Part shown: positions 36,601 to 44,557 of the stretch, in pieces
How positions within the stretch are numbered: position 1 is the stretch's first letter
Layout of the letters: each line of letters begins with the position of its first letter
Assembly (NCBI GenBank): GCA_036267135.1
Contig: DATAWQ010000088.1
Coordinates: forward strand, 1-64,000
Direction of reading: 5' to 3'
Length of the DNA: 64,000 nucleotides
From: PALSA-505 sp036267135
GTDB lineage: Bacteria; Actinomycetota; Actinomycetes; Streptosporangiales; Streptosporangiaceae
Made by a program: the position numbers and the translations under genes
Notes under the pieces: generated by a model
The model's database searches: none
The model's input: the letters and a program-made list of their open reading frames with translations, nothing else
What the model was told of the DNA's origin: nothing

Positions 36601-37032
36601 GCGGCGATCGGGGCGGACCGGTCACCGGGGTGGTGCCGTGGGACGGCGGGGCTGCTGGCGGCGCGCGGCGTCCTGGATCGTGGGGTACTGGACGACGCCG
36701 GGCTCCAGCAGGCGGTGCGGCGCCTCGCCGGGCGTCCCGTGCTCGGTGATCTCAGCCTCTGCCACGGAGAGCTCGGCATCGTCGAGGCGCTGGCCGTGCT
36801 GGCGGCGGCGGGCGGCCCGGACCTCGCTGCCAGGGACTGGCGGCGCCGGACCGGTCTCGTACTCGGAGTCATGCGGCAGCAATCCCGGTTCTGCGGGACA
36901 CCGGGCGCAGTGCCCACGCCCGGGCTGTTCGACGGGCTGGCCGGAATCGGGTACGGGCTGCTCCGGCTGGGCTTCACCGAACGCGTGCCCTCGGTGCTCT
37001 TCCTGGAGTCAACCCCCGGTCTCAGCGGCTGA
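33634..37032 (+). CDS. lanM: class II lanthipeptide synthetase LanM
   Basis: A 1132-aa bifunctional enzyme. The N-terminal DUF4135 dehydratase has the residues known to matter in CylM in the same order and spacing: Lys309 (VVYKPRS), Asp384-x-His386-x-x-Asn389 (DMHCEN), and Asp401/Glu403 (FIDVETL). The C-terminal LanC cyclase has zinc ligands Cys1001 (WCRGTAG), Cys1043 and His1044 (LCHGELG). It would dehydrate Ser/Thr and form lanthionine rings. GAGGAAGG five bases before the GTG sets the start. A Thr/Asp/Arg/Gly repeat is inserted in the LanC part. A candidate precursor follows 160 nt downstream. Confidence 0.94.
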   Translation: MFHACFGQSLITLMNGCANDRGRPASAAGADLEPGGCPAAGADQKPEYLLLINARPDGVRLRNVNPLATHTSQDSRTAGLGRDWWIRAQTRHERACWDAFPARPAWVDVAERAVATAAAPDALPAEALPSLDTWHEAFALPLRPFLTGARDVLIAAGRGCLSPAHADLDSIADTFTAVLGQQLARIAAQTLVHELQAARTQGRLAGHNGRERFADFIWQQCEPAGLTALLERYPVLARLLGTASLQATQAGAELLTRFGSDRGAVITKLLGGFDPGPVVSIDPTRGDRHRHGRAVAVVSFADGRKVVYKPRSLAAHVLFGDVVAWLNERVPRAGLRTAHVVVLPGYGWVEFIAPSPLTWPSEADVFYRRHGVLLAALHALRATDMHCENVIACGDQPVFIDVETLLHPTLPASAGPAQQGAGADPAAEALAASVHRTGLLPYLAMSENGPSDQSGLGGGADGRCPDGVLDWDPPASDRTRLIRRRATADVAPHNRPRLAGETVDPADHEQALLDGFRLGYNAIAADRPGFTRLIESRGDTESGDIEIRVIVRSSRGYTRLLDESTHPDLLRDARDRDAALDLLRQVSAQHPVRRALAKHELMDLWAGDVPLVTTWPRARGLSTSAGQHVPGLLDRPALDSALDAIAAMGDVDRNDQEWLISASLATRRETGGHRGAVPAQPPVTAAAGDPDRLLAAACGLADRIVARGISDTAWPGPAARGSRVNWLGLQFVDDAQWMLLPMGAGLADGYLGVALFLAELASLTGIRRYTDVARRAVSAVPHLLSVLAGRPDLLATVGCGAAAGLGGISYGLARMATLLDDDEIRDWTKIAVELTATAADLPGPAGWAEGRAGCLAAMTAVQAELGLDTAGTLARTCADRLAALAESTGGECTDRGGTDRGGTDRESTDRESTADGDSSLSGFAHGPAGIGWALARFAAAAAEPRYRLAGQRAVRYDTRHYGAEPAAGARWAGYARLAGKTGPGLDRECAAIGADRSPGWCRGTAGLLAARGVLDRGVLDDAGLQQAVRRLAGRPVLGDLSLCHGELGIVEALAVLAAAGGPDLAARDWRRRTGLVLGVMRQQSRFCGTPGAVPTPGLFDGLAGIGYGLLRLGFTERVPSVLFLESTPGLSG
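36310..36369. repeat. 15-bp tandem repeat, 4 copies, inside lanM
   Basis: Units at 36310-36324, 36325-36339, 36340-36354 and 36355-36369 (ACTGACCGCGGGGGC or ACTGACCGCGAAAGC) encode TDRGG/TDRES pentapeptides in a loop of the LanC domain. The reading frame is kept. Confidence 0.9.
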
Positions 37033-37192
37033 GCCAGGCCGACCAGAACCCCACCACGACCGAAGTCAGTCACCAGCAGTTCCATGACGCCTACGGGCAG
37101 TCGCGTCCATCAACCGATCATCCACAAATCGATCATCCACCGCGGTAACTCAGCGCGTACATCAATCACACACACAGTAAGGGGAAACGAAA

Positions 37193-37432
37193 ATGAACAG
37201 CAAGAACCAGACCAGTGGCCCCGACAACCAGACCACGATCCGTCCCTCGGTGATGTTCGGGGCCCGCGCCGCCGTACTGGCCGGCGTGGTCGCGGCCACC
37301 TGCGCGGTGAGCGCTCCGTCCGCCGCACCCACCGCGGCCGGCCACCCGGCGGCACACACCCTGACCGCCGTCGCACTGGGCGCGACGAGCGCCGGGGCGG
37401 TCACGGCCATGGACACGACCTGTTGCGGCTAG
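37193..37432 (+). CDS. candidate lanthipeptide precursor or small exported peptide
   Basis: A 79-aa peptide with a strong ribosome site (AAGGGGA, 8 nt before ATG), 160 nt after lanM. Residues 1-20 are polar, 21-50 are hydrophobic and Ala-rich, and the C-terminus reads AMDTTCCG with Cys77/78 next to Thr75/76, plus Ser66, Thr65 and Thr71 nearby. Adjacent Thr and Cys behind a long leader suit LanM modification. However, the leader has only two acidic residues (Asp11, and Asp74 near the end) and looks like a membrane or signal segment, unlike usual LanM leaders. A small secreted protein is the alternative. I know no close homologue. Confidence 0.6.
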   Translation: MNSKNQTSGPDNQTTIRPSVMFGARAAVLAGVVAATCAVSAPSAAPTAAGHPAAHTLTAVALGATSAGAVTAMDTTCCG

Positions 37433-37555
37433 GGCAGCACGGTCAAATGGGTCGCCTTCCGCACAGTAGACGGGCCTGCGCTGAATGTGACAGAGCGTCA
37501 TTAAATCGCCCATGATGATAGACCGGAATCTGTAGGTTCCCTTAGTGTCAGTCGT

Positions 37556-40522
37556 GTGCAAAACCGGGCCCAGATCATGGTCGGCCGAGATGAGGAGCTG
37601 CAGAGCCTGGACAAGGCTCTCAGCGCCGCTCAGGCCGGCCGTGGTGGTGCGGTCTTCGTGGCTGGTGAGAGCGGTATAGGCAAGTCGCGGCTGGCCAAGG
37701 CGGCCGCGGATCACGCGTTCCAGGCCGGCCTGCGGGTGCTGCGGGGACGGGGCAGCTCAATTGGGCCGATGGTCCCGTACCGCCCGCTGAGCGAGGCCTT
37801 GATGCCGTTGACCCGCCCGGGTACCCCGATCGACTTCAATCAGCTCGGCCCGTACCGTTCCATCCTGGCCCGGCTGATCCCCGACTGGGGCACGCCGTCG
37901 GCGCCGGAGGAGGGCGGCTCGGTGGTGGTGCTGGCCGAGGCGGTGCTGCGGCTGACCACGCTGGCCGGGCAGCACGGCGGCTGCCTGCTGATCCTCGATG
38001 ACATGCAGGACTTCGACCCTGAGACCCTGGCCGTCGTGGACTACCTGGCCGACAACCTGGACCAGCAGCCCACCTTGCTGCTCGGCACCGTCAGGACCGA
38101 CCCGTGCCCGGCGCTGGACCTAGTCCGGTCGGCCTCCCAGCGGGGCTCGGGCACGCTGGTCCAGCTGAACCGGCTCGGCCCGGCGGAACTGCGGCGGCTG
38201 GCCGGATCGTGCCTGGAATGCACACCCGGCGAGGTGCCGGCCGAGGTGACCGGGCAGTTGTGGACCAGCAGCGAGGGTATCCCGCTGGTCGCCGAGGAAT
38301 TGCTCAGGGGGATGTGCGCCGACGGCCTGCTGGTCCGTGACGGTGGCCGCTGGCAGGTCACCGGCCCGCTGCAGACCAAGGTCCCGGTGCCGCTGGCCCG
38401 GTCGGTGGCCCGGCGGCTGGACATGATCGGCCCGGACGGGCGGCGGCTGCTGTCGGTGGCCGCGGTGCTGGGGCGCCGTTTCCCCTTCAACGTCCTGCAA
38501 GAGGCCACCGGGATGGACGACCGGGAACTGCTGAACCACCTGTACTCGGAGCTGACCAGCCAGTTCGTGGCACAAGATGAGGAGACGGCGGACTGGTACG
38601 CGTTCGCGCACCCGCTGCTGCGCGATGTGCTGCTTGGCCTGCTGACCCCGGCCGAGCGGGGCCTGATCACCGGCCAGGCCATCGCGGCGATCGAAGCTGT
38701 CTTCCCCGGGCTGCCAGGTGAATGGTGCCAGGTCTCGGCCACGCTGCACCGGCAGGCCGGTCACCAGGCCCAGGCCGGGCAATTGTTCGCCGAGGCCGGG
38801 CGCCGGGCGCTGGCCCAGGGCGCGGCCCAGTCCGCGGTCACCCTGCTGGACGAGGCGCTGACGCTGCTCGCCGAGGGCGGGGACGCGCAGGGCCGGGCGG
38901 CCGCGTTCGCTTCGCTGCTGCTGGCCCTGACCGAGGCGGGGCTGGTGGAGCGGGCGGTGGCCTCGGCGGGCGAACTAGAGCAGATGGCGGGCCTGCTGAG
39001 CAGGCAGGAGCGGGCCAGCCTGCACACCAGGCTCGCCTGGACGGCGATGGTCGCGGGCCGGTCGGCCGATGGGCTGGCGCAGGTCGATATCGCCCGCGAA
39101 CTGCTCGGCAGCGCCGGCGCCGACCAGGACGTCGCGGCGGTCGACGTGGTGGCCGCCCACCTGGTGCTCGACCTGCCCGGGCCCGACCAGGTCGGCCAGG
39201 CCGAGGCGCTGGCCCGGCGGGGCGCTGAGGTGGCCGAGTCCTGCGACCTGCCGGTCCTGGCCTGCCAGGCCTGGCAGCTGCTGGGTTCACTGACCCGGTC
39301 CCGCAGCCCGGAGGAGGCGACCGGGTGCCTGGAACGGGCCCGTCAGATCGCGGTGCTGCACGACCTGCAGGTCGAGGAGATTCACGCGCTGCTGCGGCTG
39401 GGCAACGACGACGCGCTGCGCACCGCCAGCACCGACCGGCTGGAACAGGCCCGCCGGCAGGCGGCCCAGGCCGGCGCGGTCATGTCCCGCTACCAGGCCG
39501 AGTCCAGCATCGCGCTGTACTTCGTCCTGCGGGGTGATTTCACCGCCGCCGGGGCCCTGCTGGACCAGGTGCTGGAGTCCACCAAGCGGCTGAAGCTGAT
39601 GGAGACCACCCGGTACTCGCTGCTGGTGCGGGCCATCATGGCCGCGCACCGCGGCCGCCGCCGTGACATGGAGGACGCCCTGGCCGACCTGCGCGGCTGG
39701 GGCGGCGACCTGCCCCAGTACGTCCCCCGGATCCAGGGCCTGGCCCGGACCTGGTGTGCCCTGCTCGAAGAGGATCAGCCCAAGGCCAGGGAGGAGCTGT
39801 CGGCCGCGCTGGCCGCCGAGCAGGCCAGCCCCACCTACCTCCAGCTCACCGGCCGGTACGGCCTGCATCTGCTGCTGCGCGCGCTGGATGGCACCGTGGA
39901 CTGGGAGGAATACCGGCAGCTCACCGCGGAGCCGATCAGCAAGCTGCGCTGGGACCGGCAGTTCTCGCTGTTCGCCCGGGCGGTCATGGCCGGCCGGGAC
40001 GGCCAGGGCGAGCAGGCGGCCGAGACGGTCACCGAGGCGCTGGCCGTGGCCGCGCCGTACGCGACCGCCCGGCATCTGGCCCTGCGTCTGGTCAGCCAGA
40101 CCGCCATCACCGACGGCTGGGGCACCCCAGTCGAGTGGCTGCGGGCCTGCGACGAGTACTTCCACGCCGCCGGCGTGACGCCGGTGGCCAGTGCCTGCCG
40201 CACCCTGATGCGCCAGACCGGCGCGCCTGTCGGCCAGCGCCGCCGCGGCCTGGACGCAATCCCCGCGCCGCTGCGCGCGTACGGCGTCACCGTTCGCGAG
40301 TACGAGATCATGCAGCTGGTCACCGAGCGGCTGAGCAACAAGGAGATCGCGGCCAGGCTGCACCTGTCCACACGCACCGTGGAAAATCACATCGCCAGCC
40401 TGCTCACCAAGACCGGCCAGCCGGACCGGTTCGGCCTGGGCGAGCTCGGGACCGCCAGCCGCCGGCAGCCGTCGCTTGCCAAGCCGGAAATCCGCGGCGG
40501 CCGGCCGCCGATGTCGGCCTGA
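37556..40522 (+). CDS. LuxR-family ATP-binding regulator (LAL type)
   Basis: A 988-aa regulator. The N-terminal AAA/STAND ATPase has Walker A GESGIGKS near residues 38-45 and Walker B LLILDDMQD. A long TPR-like helical middle follows. The C-terminal LuxR helix-turn-helix is 'VTVREYEIMQLVTERLSNKE' then 'IAARLHLSTRTVENHIASLL'. LAL proteins often activate specialised-metabolite clusters. It lies 123 nt after the candidate precursor, same strand, and is the best pathway regulator. The start (GTG 37556) has no ribosome site; an in-frame ATG seven codons later (MVGRDEEL) is possible. Confidence 0.9.
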   Translation: MQNRAQIMVGRDEELQSLDKALSAAQAGRGGAVFVAGESGIGKSRLAKAAADHAFQAGLRVLRGRGSSIGPMVPYRPLSEALMPLTRPGTPIDFNQLGPYRSILARLIPDWGTPSAPEEGGSVVVLAEAVLRLTTLAGQHGGCLLILDDMQDFDPETLAVVDYLADNLDQQPTLLLGTVRTDPCPALDLVRSASQRGSGTLVQLNRLGPAELRRLAGSCLECTPGEVPAEVTGQLWTSSEGIPLVAEELLRGMCADGLLVRDGGRWQVTGPLQTKVPVPLARSVARRLDMIGPDGRRLLSVAAVLGRRFPFNVLQEATGMDDRELLNHLYSELTSQFVAQDEETADWYAFAHPLLRDVLLGLLTPAERGLITGQAIAAIEAVFPGLPGEWCQVSATLHRQAGHQAQAGQLFAEAGRRALAQGAAQSAVTLLDEALTLLAEGGDAQGRAAAFASLLLALTEAGLVERAVASAGELEQMAGLLSRQERASLHTRLAWTAMVAGRSADGLAQVDIARELLGSAGADQDVAAVDVVAAHLVLDLPGPDQVGQAEALARRGAEVAESCDLPVLACQAWQLLGSLTRSRSPEEATGCLERARQIAVLHDLQVEEIHALLRLGNDDALRTASTDRLEQARRQAAQAGAVMSRYQAESSIALYFVLRGDFTAAGALLDQVLESTKRLKLMETTRYSLLVRAIMAAHRGRRRDMEDALADLRGWGGDLPQYVPRIQGLARTWCALLEEDQPKAREELSAALAAEQASPTYLQLTGRYGLHLLLRALDGTVDWEEYRQLTAEPISKLRWDRQFSLFARAVMAGRDGQGEQAAETVTEALAVAAPYATARHLALRLVSQTAITDGWGTPVEWLRACDEYFHAAGVTPVASACRTLMRQTGAPVGQRRRGLDAIPAPLRAYGVTVREYEIMQLVTERLSNKEIAARLHLSTRTVENHIASLLTKTGQPDRFGLGELGTASRRQPSLAKPEIRGGRPPMSA

Positions 40523-40550
40523 ACCGCCCGAGGGCTAGGCGAGAACAGGG

Positions 40551-41339
40551 TTAGGCGAGACCTTCGATGCGGCGCTGCAGTTTGTTCATGCCGCCGAGCC
40601 AGCGGTCGGGGTCGGCGGCGCGGTTGGCGTACATCTGGGCGACCTCGGGGTGCGGCAGGATCAGGAACCGGCCGTCGGCGATGCCCGCCACCACCGCGTC
40701 GGCCGCGGCTTCCGGGCTGATCGCGTCCTGGTCGAGCAGGGTCCGGCCGACCGGCCCCGAGTCCGCCAGCATCGGGGTGCGCACGCCCTGCGGGCAGAGC
40801 GCCTGCACCGTGACGCCGCGGTGCTTGTAGGTGGCGGCCAGCCATTCGGCAAAGCTCAGCGCGGCGTGCTTGGTGACCGCGTACGGGGCCGAACCGAGCA
40901 AGGTGAGCAGGCCGGCCGCGGACACCGTGCAGATCAGGTGCCCACTCCCCCGCTCTAGCCAGGCCGGCAGCAGCTGCCGGGCCGCCCGGACGTGCGCCAT
41001 CACGTTCACCTGCCAGGACAGCTCCCAGTCGGCCTCCTGCTCATCGGCTGGCATGTCCAGTCCGCCGGGGCGGCCCACCCCGGCGTTGGCACAGAACAGG
41101 TCGATGCCGCCGAGGCTCTCGGTGGCCGCGGCGACCAGCCGGGCCACCCCGTCCTCGCTGGCCGCGTCGGCCGGCACCGCCGTCCCGCCCACGGCCTTCG
41201 CCACCGTGGCGGCGGCCTCCGCGTTGATGTCGTTGACCACGACACGGGCGCCATCGGCGGCGAACCTGGTGGCCAGCGCGGCGCCGATGCCGCTGCCGCC
41301 ACCGGTGATGACGACCCGCGCCCCGGCTACCGACTTCAT
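40551..41339 (-). CDS. short-chain dehydrogenase/reductase
   Basis: A 262-aa Rossmann SDR: 'VVITGGGSGIGAALA' (NAD(P) loop), 'CANAGVG', catalytic Ser in 'CTVSAAG' and YAVTK. Asp in 'VVVNDIN' after strand 2 favours NAD(H). It is the last gene of the acyl-CoA dehydrogenase operon, and its ATG overlaps the stop of the previous gene (ATGA). It likely oxidises a hydroxyacyl intermediate. Confidence 0.92.
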   Translation of the reverse strand: MKSVAGARVVITGGGSGIGAALATRFAADGARVVVNDINAEAAATVAKAVGGTAVPADAASEDGVARLVAAATESLGGIDLFCANAGVGRPGGLDMPADEQEADWELSWQVNVMAHVRAARQLLPAWLERGSGHLICTVSAAGLLTLLGSAPYAVTKHAALSFAEWLAATYKHRGVTVQALCPQGVRTPMLADSGPVGRTLLDQDAISPEAAADAVVAGIADGRFLILPHPEVAQMYANRAADPDRWLGGMNKLQRRIEGLA

Positions 41340-42505
41340 GCCGGGCCGGGCAGGTCGACGAGACCGGCCAGGGCGGCCCGGTGCCGGTCGGGGGTGCCGA
41401 ACGCGATCGAGCCGCTCTTGGCCCGCTTCAGGTACAGGTGGGCGGGGTGCTCCCAGGTGAACCCGATGCCGCCGTGCAGCTGGACGCACTCCTCGGCGGC
41501 CTTGACCGCCGTCTCGCCGCAGAAGGCCTTGGCCATCGCCACCGCCACGCCGGTGTCCGCGCTGCCCTCGGCCAGGCAGCTGGCCGCGTACCTGGACACG
41601 GCCCTGGCCTGGGTGATCGCGACGTACAGGTCGGCCAGCCGGTGCTTGATGGCCTGGAACGAGCCGATCTGGCGGGCGAACTGGTGGCGCTCTTTCGCGT
41701 AGGCGACGGTCAGGTCCAGGCATTGCTGGGCCAGGCCGAGCTGCTCGGCCGCGAGCAGGCCGGCGCCGGCGGACAGCGCGGCCGACACCGCGGCCTTGGC
41801 GGCGTCGCCCGCGGCTAGCCGCCGCGCGGGCACCGCGTCGAGCGTGAGGTCGCACAGGCGCCTGGTGGCGTCCAGCGACACCACCGGCGATCTGGTCACC
41901 CCGGCGGCCTGCGCGTCCGCCACGTACAGCCCGTACGGCACGCCGTCGGCCGGGACCAGCAGCACGTCGGCGGGCAGCGCGTCGGCCAGCCGCGGCATGC
42001 TTCCGGTCAGCCTGGCGCCCGCCTCGTCCCCGGCCGAGGATCCGACCACCCTGATCGCGACCGGCAGTTCGCCGCCCGGCGCGGTCTCGAACGGAACCGC
42101 CAGCGCGGCGGTGGTGGCGCCCTCGGCGACCGACGTGAGGAGCTTCCTGTCGTCCGCACCGGCCGGCTCGGGGCCGATGGCCGCGAGCAGCGCGGTGGTG
42201 GCCACGACGGCGCTGCCCAGGAAGGGCACCGGCGCGGCGGACCGGCCGGTCTCTTCGGCCACCGTCGCCGCCTCGCGGTAGGACGCGCCCGCGCCGCCCA
42301 GCGACTCGGGCACGAGCAGCCCCGCGCAGCCCAGATCCGCGGCCAGGGCCCGCCACAGCGGCACGTCGTAGGTCTCGTCGCTCTCGATCCTGGCGAGCAC
42401 CGCGGTGCTTGGGCACCGTTCATTGAACAGATCCCTGACAGCTTGCCGGAGATCTTCCTCATTCTGGGAGTACAGGAGATCCGGGAGCTCGGTAGGCCCA
42501 CTCAT
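41336..42505 (-). CDS. acyl-CoA dehydrogenase, probable non-catalytic/beta partner
   Basis: A 389-aa ACAD-fold protein. The first domain has 'LLVPESLGGAGASYREAATV' and the C-terminal domain 'CVQLHGGIGFTWEHPAHLYL'. The end reads 'SGSIAFGTPDRHRAALAGLV' and lacks the EGT/GGTSE catalytic-base motif. This matches the second subunit of heteromeric ACADs such as mycobacterial FadE27/FadE29. The ATG at 42505 overlaps the upstream stop (ATGA), with GGAAGGA nine bases before it. Confidence 0.88.
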   Translation of the reverse strand: MSGPTELPDLLYSQNEEDLRQAVRDLFNERCPSTAVLARIESDETYDVPLWRALAADLGCAGLLVPESLGGAGASYREAATVAEETGRSAAPVPFLGSAVVATTALLAAIGPEPAGADDRKLLTSVAEGATTAALAVPFETAPGGELPVAIRVVGSSAGDEAGARLTGSMPRLADALPADVLLVPADGVPYGLYVADAQAAGVTRSPVVSLDATRRLCDLTLDAVPARRLAAGDAAKAAVSAALSAGAGLLAAEQLGLAQQCLDLTVAYAKERHQFARQIGSFQAIKHRLADLYVAITQARAVSRYAASCLAEGSADTGVAVAMAKAFCGETAVKAAEECVQLHGGIGFTWEHPAHLYLKRAKSGSIAFGTPDRHRAALAGLVDLPGPA

Positions 42506-43782
42506 CGCGGCAGATCCTTCCATGGCACGCTCTTGTCCACCCGGATCTCCGGCGGCAGGCCGAGCACCCGCTCGGCGATGATGTTGCGCAGGATCTCCGA
42601 GGTGCCGCCCTCAATGGAGTTGCCGCGGGCCCGCAGGTAGCGGAAGCCGGGCCCGCGCCCGAAGAAGTTCGAGGCCGGCGGCCGGTGCATGGTCCAGTCG
42701 TCGTAGACCAGCCCGTCGCCGCCGGCCAGTTCGACCTCCAGGGCGGAGGTCTCCTGGTTGAGCCGGGCGAAGATCACCTTGGCGGCGGAGCCCTCCGGGC
42801 CGGGCTGGCCCGCGGCGAGCTGCTGGCGCAGCCGGGCGCCGGCGACCCTGGCCACCTCCGCGTCGACCCACAGCCGCAGCAGCCGGTCGTGCAGGCCGGG
42901 GGTGCGCAGCTCGGGCCGGTCGCGCCAGGTGGTCGTGGCCAGGCCGATCATCCCGAACTCGCGGGGGAAGCTGCCGCCCCCGATGGACACCCGCTCGTTC
43001 ATCAGCGTGGTCATGGCGACCCGCCAGCCGTCGCCGACCGCGCCGAGCCGGTCGCTGTCGGGGATGACCGCGTCGGACAGGAACACCTCGTTGAACTCGG
43101 CCTCGCCGGTGATCTGGCGCAGCGCCCTGACCTCGACACCGGGCTGCTTCATGTCGAGCACGAAGTAGCTGAGGCCGGCATGCTTGGGCACGTCGGGGTC
43201 GGTCCTGGTGACCAGGATCGCCCACCGGGCCTCGTGCGCCATGGACGTCCAGACCTTCTGCCCTGTGACCCGCCAGCTCGGGCTGTCTGGGCCGTGGCCG
43301 TCGGGTACCGCCTTGGTGGCCAGCCCCGCCAGGTCGGAGCCCGCGCCCGGCTCGGAGAAGAGCTGGCACCAGACCTCTTCGCCGGTCCACAGCGGGCGCA
43401 GCCAGCGTCGCTGCTGCTCCGGGGTGCCGAACGCGAGGATCGTCGGCGCGGCCATGCCCAGGCCGATGCCGATCCGCCGCGGGTTGTTCTCCGGCGCCCC
43501 CACCGCGGCGAACTCGGCGTCCGCGATCGCCTGCAGGTGGCGGGGCAGGCCGAGCCCGCCGAGGCCGGCCGGATAGTGCACCCAGGCCAGCCCGGCGTCG
43601 AACCGGGCGCGCAGGAAGTCGAGCGCCGGTGTGCTGGCCGGGTCGTGGGTGACGAGGAGATCGCGGACCCGGCGGCGGATGTCGTCGGCCTCGGCGGCGT
43701 AGGCGGCCTCGGCCTCGGTCTGGCCTTCTTTTAGCACCGGTTTGTCTAGCGCCGGTTTATCTAGCGCCGGTTTATCTAGCAC
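42502..43782 (-). CDS. acyl-CoA dehydrogenase, probable catalytic/alpha partner
   Basis: A 426-aa acyl-CoA dehydrogenase with 'LFSEPGAGSDLAGLATKA', 'QKVWTSMAHEARWAILVTRT' and a C-terminal 'IEGGTSEILRNIIAERVLGL' carrying the conserved Glu region. Pairing with the next ACAD gene suggests an alpha2beta2 enzyme as in steroid side-chain degradation (FadE26/27-like). The N-terminus has three LDKPA/LDKPV pentapeptides from a DNA repeat. The GTG at 43782 overlaps the upstream stop by 7 nt; a downstream start past the repeat is possible. Confidence 0.9.
   Translation of the reverse strand: MLDKPALDKPALDKPVLKEGQTEAEAAYAAEADDIRRRVRDLLVTHDPASTPALDFLRARFDAGLAWVHYPAGLGGLGLPRHLQAIADAEFAAVGAPENNPRRIGIGLGMAAPTILAFGTPEQQRRWLRPLWTGEEVWCQLFSEPGAGSDLAGLATKAVPDGHGPDSPSWRVTGQKVWTSMAHEARWAILVTRTDPDVPKHAGLSYFVLDMKQPGVEVRALRQITGEAEFNEVFLSDAVIPDSDRLGAVGDGWRVAMTTLMNERVSIGGGSFPREFGMIGLATTTWRDRPELRTPGLHDRLLRLWVDAEVARVAGARLRQQLAAGQPGPEGSAAKVIFARLNQETSALEVELAGGDGLVYDDWTMHRPPASNFFGRGPGFRYLRARGNSIEGGTSEILRNIIAERVLGLPPEIRVDKSVPWKDLPR
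43732..43776. repeat. 15-bp tandem repeat, 3 copies, at an ACAD N-terminus
   Basis: TAGCACCGGTTTGTC then two copies of TAGCGCCGGTTTATC encode LDKP-x on the minus strand, right at the junction between the SDR stop and the ACAD start. Confidence 0.9.
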
Positions 43783-44534
43783 AGTGGGCCGCCTGCCACG
43801 TAGATGACCTGGCCGGAGATGAAGCCGGCGCCCTCGCTGGCCAGGAACGAGATCGCGTGGGCCACGTCGTCTGGCTCACCGATCCGCTGGACCGGGGTGT
43901 TGGCCGCCGCCATCTTCTGGAAGTCGTCGAAGTTCATGCCGATCCTGGCCGCGGTGGCCGCGGTCATGTCGGTGGCGATGAAGCCGGGGGCGACCGCGTT
44001 CGCGGTTACACCGAACTTGCCGAGCTCGATGGCCAGGGTCTTGGTGAAGCCCTGCATGCCGGCCTTGGCCGCGGAGTAGTTGACCTGGCCGCGGTTGCCC
44101 AGCGCGGAACTGGAGGACAGGTTGACGATCCGCCCGTAGTGCTGGTCGACCATGTGCTTCTGGGTGGCCCGGCTCATCAGGAAGGCGCCGCGCAGGTGCA
44201 CGTTGAGCACCGTGTCCCAGTCGTCTTCGGTCATCTTGAACAGCAGGTTGTCGCGGAGTACCCCCGCATTATTGACGAGCACGGTCGGCGGGCCGAGCTC
44301 GGTCGCGACCTTGGCGACCGCGGCCTCGACCTGGTCGTTCTTGCTCACGTCGGCGCCGACCGCGATCGCGCGACCTCCGGTGTCGGCAATGGCCTTGACC
44401 GTGTCGGTGCAGTTGGCCTCGTCGAGGTCGAGCACCGCGACCGCCATCCCGTCGGTGGACAGCCTGCGGGCCGTGGCGGCGCCGATGCCGCGGGCAGCAC
44501 CGGTGACGATGGCAACACGCTGATCTTGTGACAT
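43776..44534 (-). CDS. FabG-like 3-oxoacyl reductase / SDR
   Basis: A 252-aa SDR with 'VAIVTGAARGIGAATA', NNAG in 'TVLVNNAGVLRDNLLFKM', catalytic Ser in 'NLSSSSALGNRGQVN' and YSAAK, ending 'GAGFISGQVIYVAGGP'. It resembles FabG/HSD10-type enzymes acting on 3-oxo- or 3-hydroxyacyl thioesters. GGAGGAAAG six bases before the ATG at 44534 is a strong ribosome site. It sits 23 nt after the preceding ACAD gene. Confidence 0.92.
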   Translation of the reverse strand: MSQDQRVAIVTGAARGIGAATARRLSTDGMAVAVLDLDEANCTDTVKAIADTGGRAIAVGADVSKNDQVEAAVAKVATELGPPTVLVNNAGVLRDNLLFKMTEDDWDTVLNVHLRGAFLMSRATQKHMVDQHYGRIVNLSSSSALGNRGQVNYSAAKAGMQGFTKTLAIELGKFGVTANAVAPGFIATDMTAATAARIGMNFDDFQKMAAANTPVQRIGEPDDVAHAISFLASEGAGFISGQVIYVAGGPLC

Positions 44535-44557
44535 TGAGCTTTCCTCCTGATTGGTGA

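Noticed and set aside
37084..37515. 143-codon frame overlapping the candidate precursor
   Set aside because: His/Arg/Gly-rich with no ribosome site; the 79-aa frame has a strong one and a sensible hydrophobic profile.
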